A stretch of DNA of 64,000 bases from Flammula alnicola. Taxonomy: Eukaryota > Basidiomycota > Agaricomycetes > Agaricales > Strophariaceae. Both the position numbers and the translations under genes were made by a program. Positions 58,413 to 64,000 of this stretch are shown here, one piece after another; the stretch's first letter is position 1; each line of letters starts with the position of its first letter. The notes beneath the pieces are model-generated. The model was not told the origin of the DNA. It saw nothing but the letters and a program-made list of their open reading frames with translations, and searched no databases. The stretch is taken from NCBI GenBank assembly GCA_015499995.1, contig JADNRV010000028.1, positions 62,001 to 126,000 of the forward strand, written 5' to 3'.

Positions 58413-59540
58413 TCATGTTTTAGTCGTGAAATGCAAAACATCAAACCCAGTTCCATAAGCGGCCTCCCAGTCAAACTCACTCTGCTGGTTCTCATCTCCA
58501 AATGCCGAAATAATCTTCTCGACCTCGTCTTTATCATAAATAACCAATCCAGCGTCCTCCTTCTTTTTGTTCTTCGCTCCTTGTCCCCATATACGCGACT
58601 CGTCCTTGGTTAGGAAAGTCCCAATATGTCGGAAGGTCAGACTGATTCGTCCTCCATCCTTAAATTGTTCTTCGGGAGACTTGATCTTGAGTGGTCGGTT
58701 GTCGTGGTTTATCCCGTGCAGCCATTTCGCATTTGTTTTGAGACCCATAATGAACATTGAGTTGGGTGGAAGAGGAATGCGCTGTGCGGAGCGAGGTGTA
58801 CCTGCGTTACTTGCCGAAGGCTCAGGCGTTGATGACGCTGAGGGCGGCACAGTTTCTGAAATATCGGATGGCTTGGGAGTCTTATCCTTCTTAAGACGAA
58901 GAGTCATAACTCGCTGAGCGCCGAAGGAAACATTGACGATGGTTGAATCCGGCACGACGTCGACGGTCTTGTCTGAATGTTCAGAAATATAGTCTTTTCC
59001 AGTACGGTAAAATTGGATGAGGACGTGGTTCACTGGATGGTTGAGAACCTAGAGGTCATTGGTGTCTGCTGTCGTGATATAATTGAAGATCGTTTACCTT
59101 TTGGACGTGTTCACGGATAATCGCCACGGTCGGCGAGAAACGAGCCAAAGGTGGTGATTCATCTGCTGGATGCCGGTACACAGGGAAACTAGAATACAGT
59201 TCAAGGTAATTAAAAATGGGCGACAAACTGAGTATTCAAATATTCACCTTCCATCTTCTGCAACTTCACCTTCAACAGCCACAAGCCTTGGCACCTCGCC
59301 ACCTACAGACTCGCTATTGTTCGATTTGAAATGAATAGACAGTTATAGAGAATGTCTACCTCTATGATGCATTGTTTGCCATTTGACCTCTGCCTGCATC
59401 TTCTCAAAGGCAACATCAGCCAGCTCTGGAGGCAAGAAATCCGTAACCAGATACGAATCTCCAGCCCCGAGAACGTCGCCTACTCCGAGAACTGGAGCTC
59501 GGGGTATTTTCCGTCGGTTCACATCAGCGTTGGATGACAT
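58413..59540 (-). CDS. AlkB-like 2-oxoglutarate/Fe(II) dioxygenase
   Basis: Four exons (59360-59540, 59248-59302, 59098-59188, 58413-59048) sum to 321 codons, giving 320 residues. The iron site is His133-x-Asp135 in ISEHSDKTVD and a distal histidine at 220 or 224 in WLHGINHD. Arg243 and Arg249 in RISLTFR are the AlkB 2-oxoglutarate/substrate arginines. VSFGAQRVMTLR is the usual strand after the HxD motif. AlkB enzymes remove methyl groups from nucleic acids by oxidation; the closest type here is the ALKBH2/3-like fold, but target and location are unknown. A Ser/Pro-rich insert (about residues 165-195) separates core strands. The upstream frame contains no ATG better than 59540. Confidence 0.88.
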
Positions 59541-59915
59541 GGTGGCGTGAGCAGCGATTTGGTTGTACTTGAATATGAAGTTCAAGTGCTCTGTATGATG
59601 AAGATGGTAGAAAGTGGCGGAAGGTTTGAACTTCCTCTGAATCTGTTTAGGGCCGTCTGCGTCCGAATCTGTTAATGACTCGCCCCCACTCTTCGGAAGG
59701 CTCCTCGGCAGTAGGCCGCGCCGTTCTGAGCGCTGGACGGTAGGGTCGGTAAAGTGGTTAATTGCTAAAACATGGTTTATTTGTGAGAGGTGAAGCAAAC
59801 TACGGTACAGTGTTTTCAGATAGGTACTGGCACCATTCGAGATTCGGTTTTCTCTAACTACCGAGCTCCCGTCAAGTTAACAGTTACTTTGACCATAACA
59901 AAGTAGAAAAGATGC
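59541..59915. other. Promoter of the AlkB-like gene / 3' end of the LRR gene
   Basis: 375 nt between two minus-strand genes. A leftover open frame upstream of the AlkB start (to about 59798) has no ATG and no domain. No other feature seen. Confidence 0.4.
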
Positions 59916-61960
59916 TCATGAAGCACTGTGCACGCCGGGGTCGTATACATCACATCCGACCAACTCCAACCATTTCTGCTGATATGACTGCCTCTGACAC
60001 ACAACACAGTTGCATCCCATCCAACTCACACTGACAGACGAATGTCTATGCCCCGCCGCTCCTCCTCTACCATTCCGTCTCAGCGACCCCACCTTCTTGC
60101 CGCTGCGAGTACCAATCCCAGTCGCAGCAGACGCGGTAGAGTCAGGTGTTGGAGCTTTGGGATCTGGGATACGGAGTTTTTGCTGGGAAGATCCGCCGAA
60201 ACTGGGCAAGCAGAGGCGTAATGTAGGAAGTGTTTCAGGATTGACTGCGTATTCGAAGATACGTATCCGTTGTACAGAAGTAAGAAGCGGGGCAAGATGA
60301 GAGAGGATGGATAGCTGAACTTCGGTTGGAAGGTAGGAGAAGGACGAAGGAGGAGAGGAGGAGGGCTTTGGTAAACCGGATAGAACAGGGGTATCGATAA
60401 GCCCGGATGAGGGAACTTGTTGAGGAGAATAATCGCTATCCTCGCAGGATGGGGTCCGCGCAATGGGTCCTGAGGGCGTTGACTGGCCGGAGCCTTTCTG
60501 CTGCAGCATCAATCTAGAATACTTGAGGAGCATCAGGGCTTGTTTTGCTGTCTGTCGCTTCAAAAACACGTTCCTCGCGAGGGTGCGTTTCAGATTCTGT
60601 TCGAGGGATGCCCATCCACAACCGCTCCCAACAGAGAAGCTCATGATCGCCTCACGGGAAGAGATGAGATCGTCTTCGCTCTGTGACATATCTCCGCTGT
60701 GAGCACCGTCTTCGTCTCCTTCATCTTCATCACCATCGGCCTCACCTTCCATACCATTACTGTACAGCTCCACCTTTTCCATTGTCCAGCAGTGCCGTAT
60801 GGCTTTGACCACCGCTCGTACGCCCTTGTACCCCATGTTGTTGGCGCTTGCGTATAGCTCAATCAATTTGCACCTCCCTTCCTGGTCCCCGATGTAGGTC
60901 GCGAGCACACGCGCATCAGCTGTCGTAAGACCGGTCATTGTGAGGTGAAGCTGGCGGAGGGACGGGAGATTTAGTAGCAGAGAGAAGAAAGTCTGCCTAA
61001 AGGAAGAAGACAGAGGGTTGTTGGACAACACTAGCGATGAGAGGGACGATGAAGGCATTCCCGATCCTGGAGTTGCGAATGAAAGCGCAGAGACGAAGGC
61101 TTCAGCTAAATTCGAAGTTCCTTGGATTTCGTTCTAGAATGCTTTCAATTTATTAGAATACGGGGTAATCATAAGTTTCTGACGCACAAATCGCAGATGT
61201 AGCTTTGTCAAAGGATGTTCGCAGTCATTCCGATTACGTCCTAGAGCTTCATCCTCGGTGTGTAGACTCTGCAACCATTCGACAAGTGCTCGAAAACCCA
61301 AGTCTCCCATTTGTACATCATTCAACTCGAGAGACGTCAAAGATCTGGGAAATCGAGGTCGAGAATTTGGCTCGTCTTCTTCAACGCATTTATAATCCAA
61401 AGCACGCTCTCTTTTGCTTGTTTGAGTCGGCATGGAACCAAGCTCACGTTGCTGATCTTCTCATAAATCAACTTCTTTCTCCCCGCCGGTGTAGAAGAAT
61501 CAATGATCTTACCTCCTTCCAAGATCTCTTCGGTCTCGATCAAATTCTCTTCATCGCCAATAGTTAACCATCGAAACAAGCGTTGGCAGCCTTGGTCGTG
61601 TAGGGATGTGTGGCTGAGCGTACAAGCATTCAAACTTGGATCAGCTCGCAACTTGGAGAGGAGATGTTTGGCTTCGCCTTCTCTGCCACAAGTTAGACGA
61701 TGAGATGAAGATGACTCCGCTGATAAACGAACCTGGGTATAAGTCCATCGTTTGCGTCGTTAAATAGATCGTCGTTGTGCTGGAATATTGGCCCAATCGA
61801 CTCGAAGATCTTGAATTGATGGTTGTTCAAGTTGTAGACGAGTTGTAGACCGCAGTTCAATGATTGACAGACACTGAAGGATATTTGTCGTGCGAGAAAG
61901 GTTTTCGGCAGATGTCTCTGGAAATCTCTAGCCCCTACTTATGCAAGGTGATCAAAGGTT
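59916..61960 (-). CDS. RNI-like leucine-rich repeat protein
   Basis: At least five exons; the last, 59916-61133, and the one before, starting above 61188, are firm (HLRF joined to NEIQGTSNLAEAF). An upstream exon near 61740-61925 reads FLARQISFSVCQSLNCGLQL and IGPIFQHNDDLFNDANDGLI, and middle exons carry SLHDQGCQRLFRWLTI and PRSLTSLELNDVQMGDLGFR. LRR units in the last exon include LSSLVLSNNPLSSSFRQTFF, LRQLHLTMTGLTTADARVLA and KLIELYASANNMGYKGVRAV, the ribonuclease-inhibitor type. An acidic insert (EADGDEDEGDEDG) and a C-terminal region with PTEVQLSILSHLAPLL follow. The start was not resolved; 61960 is approximate. The role is probably protein-protein binding; its partner is unknown. Confidence 0.65.
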
Positions 61961-62354
61961 TCTCGAGTTGAGTGTAAGCTGTAAGATTTGTCGACTGACT
62001 CTCGCCAAATTGGAATATATGTACGTAATACTTTCACACGATATTATCACTGCAGGGCCCAGGCCAAGTTACTGCCAAGCTACTCGAGTACATAGGCGAT
62101 CGAGCCGATACTCTCCCCCAACTTTTGTTTTTGCCAAGATATCTACATACTCGCGAATGTCCTAGCTAAAGCTATCCAGCAAGACTGTGTCAATATTCCC
62201 GAGGCCATGGGTATATGCAATGTCATTCGACTACCCTTCGGTAATTTCGCGGTGGAATAGGGGTTACCAGTAACTTGAGTCATCGAGGGTCATGCGTGTC
62301 TCTAAAAGTAGCGACAGTTGTGTTACATAATATCATTTTGCCCCCCCATCAACC
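61961..62354. other. Divergent promoter region
   Basis: About 390 nt between the LRR gene (-) and the kinase-like gene (+). It may contain the missing first exon of the LRR gene. A poly-C run precedes the next ATG. Confidence 0.35.
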
Positions 62355-63486
62355 ATGTCCGCCTACCGCCTGACCCGGCGAGTGAAATTCCCCACTCACT
62401 GGCCTGCCATAGGTGTCAATCCAAAAACTCCTTCTCAACGATTATCTCCGACTCCGTATGCCTTCGAAAATCTCTGCAACTCACATTATTTCATCGCAAC
62501 AGAGAGCCTTTATGTCGGCCCACATAAATGGTCGCAGGTTTACTACGGGTCCCTAACCTCTCCATCCTCCCCGTCTGTCAATTACAAAGCCTTAGACAAC
62601 ATTGTTCTTAAAGTGTTTTCCTCGTCATCATTCCCTTTCCCTGGTGGCGATCCGCGTTTTAAGGCTTCTCCACCGGGTCTTAATACATCAGCCAATTCAT
62701 ACAGATATACAGACGAGCTCATGGCATGGACAGAAGTTCACGCTTATTCCAAATTATTTCTTCTACAGGGTACGGTGATACCTCATTTCGTAGACGCTTT
62801 CATGGTTTGTATTCGCCCTTGCAAGGACAGAATGAGTGAAGATTCTAATCACCTCTCTGTTCATTGACAGGTGAGGTCTCCGGAATCCGATCAGGAGAGC
62901 ATTGGGATTGCCATGTCGCATATCCAGGGACAGCCCATCGTTGCGTGATGTCGGGAGCTAGGCAGTGAGGTTGACAGCGATATGAGATGGTACCCAATCG
63001 TCAGTAACCTCATTTACCCTTCAACCTTCGTATTTCTATGATAAGTCTGACGAGGCAGCGCCATAGGCTATGCAGTTGTTCCGCAGAGTTCATCAAGTAC
63101 ATCAGCTCGGAATCATTGGCCTGGACATACGCGGCGCCAATATCCTAGTCGTTGGGGATCCCAACGCATCCGAACGCTCAGCATCCTCGAGCTCATACTC
63201 CGTTATGCTGTTCGACTTTGCGTTTTCGCGGCCACGTTCGTTTCCCACCTCGGAAGAACAAAACAGGCACAGAGTTTCGCTTGTTAGTGCGCAGGATGTG
63301 GACAACCTGCAAGATCTTCTCCTCGAAATTTGCGGAGACGAAATTGGAGTCCGACGCGAAGCTAATTACGATTATCTTGGACCTGGGGCTCGTAGGTGGG
63401 CATTTTTGCAGTGGGCTCGACGAGAGTGTCCGCATGAGCCTTGGGTTTGCGATTGGTGGTCTCAATTTAATGGCCTCGAACCATGA
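62355..63486 (+). CDS. Kinase-fold protein without catalytic residues
   Basis: Three exons (62355-62804, 62871-62939, 63067-63486) give about 312 residues. The fold is suggested by IVLKVFSSSS (strand with lysine), HAYSKLFLLQGTVIPHFVDA (linker to the C-lobe), HQLGIIGLDIRGANILVV (catalytic-loop position) and VMLFDFAFSRPRS (DFG position). The HRD histidine/arginine is replaced by G-L-D-I, Asn is kept, and DFG is DFA. Such degenerate kinase-like proteins are abundant in Agaricomycetes and are of unknown role. The second intron (62940-63066) has a weak donor, GTTGCG, but is in phase; reading through it meets TGA. The C-terminus is short and Trp-rich (WAFLQWARRECPHEPWVCDW). It could be a degraded gene. 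Confidence 0.6.
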
Positions 63487-64000
63487 CTCGGGAGGAAATC
63501 AGCATAGCAGCATTATCTAGCAGGGTTTGATGTTACTTTTACTGTCTCTTAATAGTATTCTTATTTGCTGGTCATGGGTTCTAACCGGCGACGCGACGCG
63601 TCCCTGCCGACTATGGGATTAAAGTTGAGTAGCATGAAACGCTGGATTTACGACGACTTACGCAGGAGGGAGCCGCACACCACCATAATGCAAAGAAATG
63701 TATAAGATGTGAAGAGAAGTGAGGCCCAGTACCGAAACGTACTTTCACGGTCTGCAAGAATAATAATATTGAATTGGGCGTAAAAGCTTTCACCTCTAGG
63801 AATGTATGTGCCCCGTTAGCGTTCATTTTGACTTTTGTGCCAACCATCGCGAAAATAGCTGGCTGGATGGTCCCACCGATACCAAGGGGCCGGATGGAAT
63901 TGGTCATTCCAGGTGTTCGGGCAATCTGTGCGCTTTGGGGGTTTTCGTCTATTCAGAGATGCATGTGCTTTTTAGGCCTTTCTGCTGCTTTGCTGTTTGT
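63487..64000 (-). other. Right-edge fragment of a possible membrane-protein gene
   Basis: On the minus strand an open frame from the edge reads IRPLGIGGTIQPAIFAMVGT and continues GAHTFLE to about 63797, followed by a GTGAAAG..TTGCAG intron and an exon reading STFRYWASLLFTSYTFLCIM, VVCGSLLR, a probable membrane helix. The two pieces are not clearly in phase. The gene would run off the right end of the window. Family unknown. Confidence 0.35.

Overview
The window is a stretch of nuclear genome from a filamentous basidiomycete, most probably an Agaricomycete. The evidence is the gene style: many short GT-AG introns of about 45-80 nt, tiny exons, and several lineage-expanded families (DUF6533 membrane proteins, F-box/LRR proteins, NACHT-type STAND proteins, a degenerate kinase-like protein) set between conserved eukaryotic housekeeping genes. 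No bacterial operons, rRNA, tRNA or CRISPR were seen.

Layout, left to right. 0-9.5 kb: a DUF6533 membrane protein (-), a mitochondrial carrier (+), an F-box protein (-), a diverged tandem repeat, a 73-residue hydrophobic/Cys-rich protein (-) and a GNAT acetyltransferase (+). 9.5-16 kb: gene-poor DNA with a MITE-like element, small tandem repeats and at least one decayed reading frame. 16-23 kb: a Med25-like VWA/Pro-Gln-rich protein (+), splicing factor Prp46/PLRG1 (-), a possible tiny gene (-), and elongation factor TFIIS (+). 23-26.4 kb: gene-poor DNA with a long inverted-repeat element and a tandemly duplicated, decaying small gene. 26.4-42 kb: a conserved unknown protein (+), the PI4-kinase scaffold Ypp1/TTC7 (-), a shortened Sey1-like dynamin-family GTPase (-) and Dph2 (+). 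42-51.7 kb: an F-box protein (-), a repeat-rich block, Dph3 (+), a NACHT STAND protein (+) and gene debris. 51.7-64 kb: a 1,388-residue membrane protein with a giant disordered tail (+), an OBAP/DUF1264 protein (-), an AlkB-like dioxygenase (-), an LRR/RNI-like protein (-), a kinase-like protein without catalytic residues (+) and an unresolved fragment at the right edge.

How genes relate. The window mixes core information-processing genes (Prp46, TFIIS, Med25-like, Dph2, Dph3) with membrane-organising genes (Ypp1 and a Sey1-like GTPase next to each other). Dph2 and Dph3, which act in the same first step of diphthamide synthesis, lie about 4.2 kb apart on the same strand with one opposite-strand F-box gene between them. 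The accessory blocks between conserved genes carry the transposon-like elements, duplications and relics.

Exon models were built by hand from splice signals and phase. Where exon lengths sum to a whole number of codons and the translation matches a known family, confidence is high; unresolved joins are stated in the entries.
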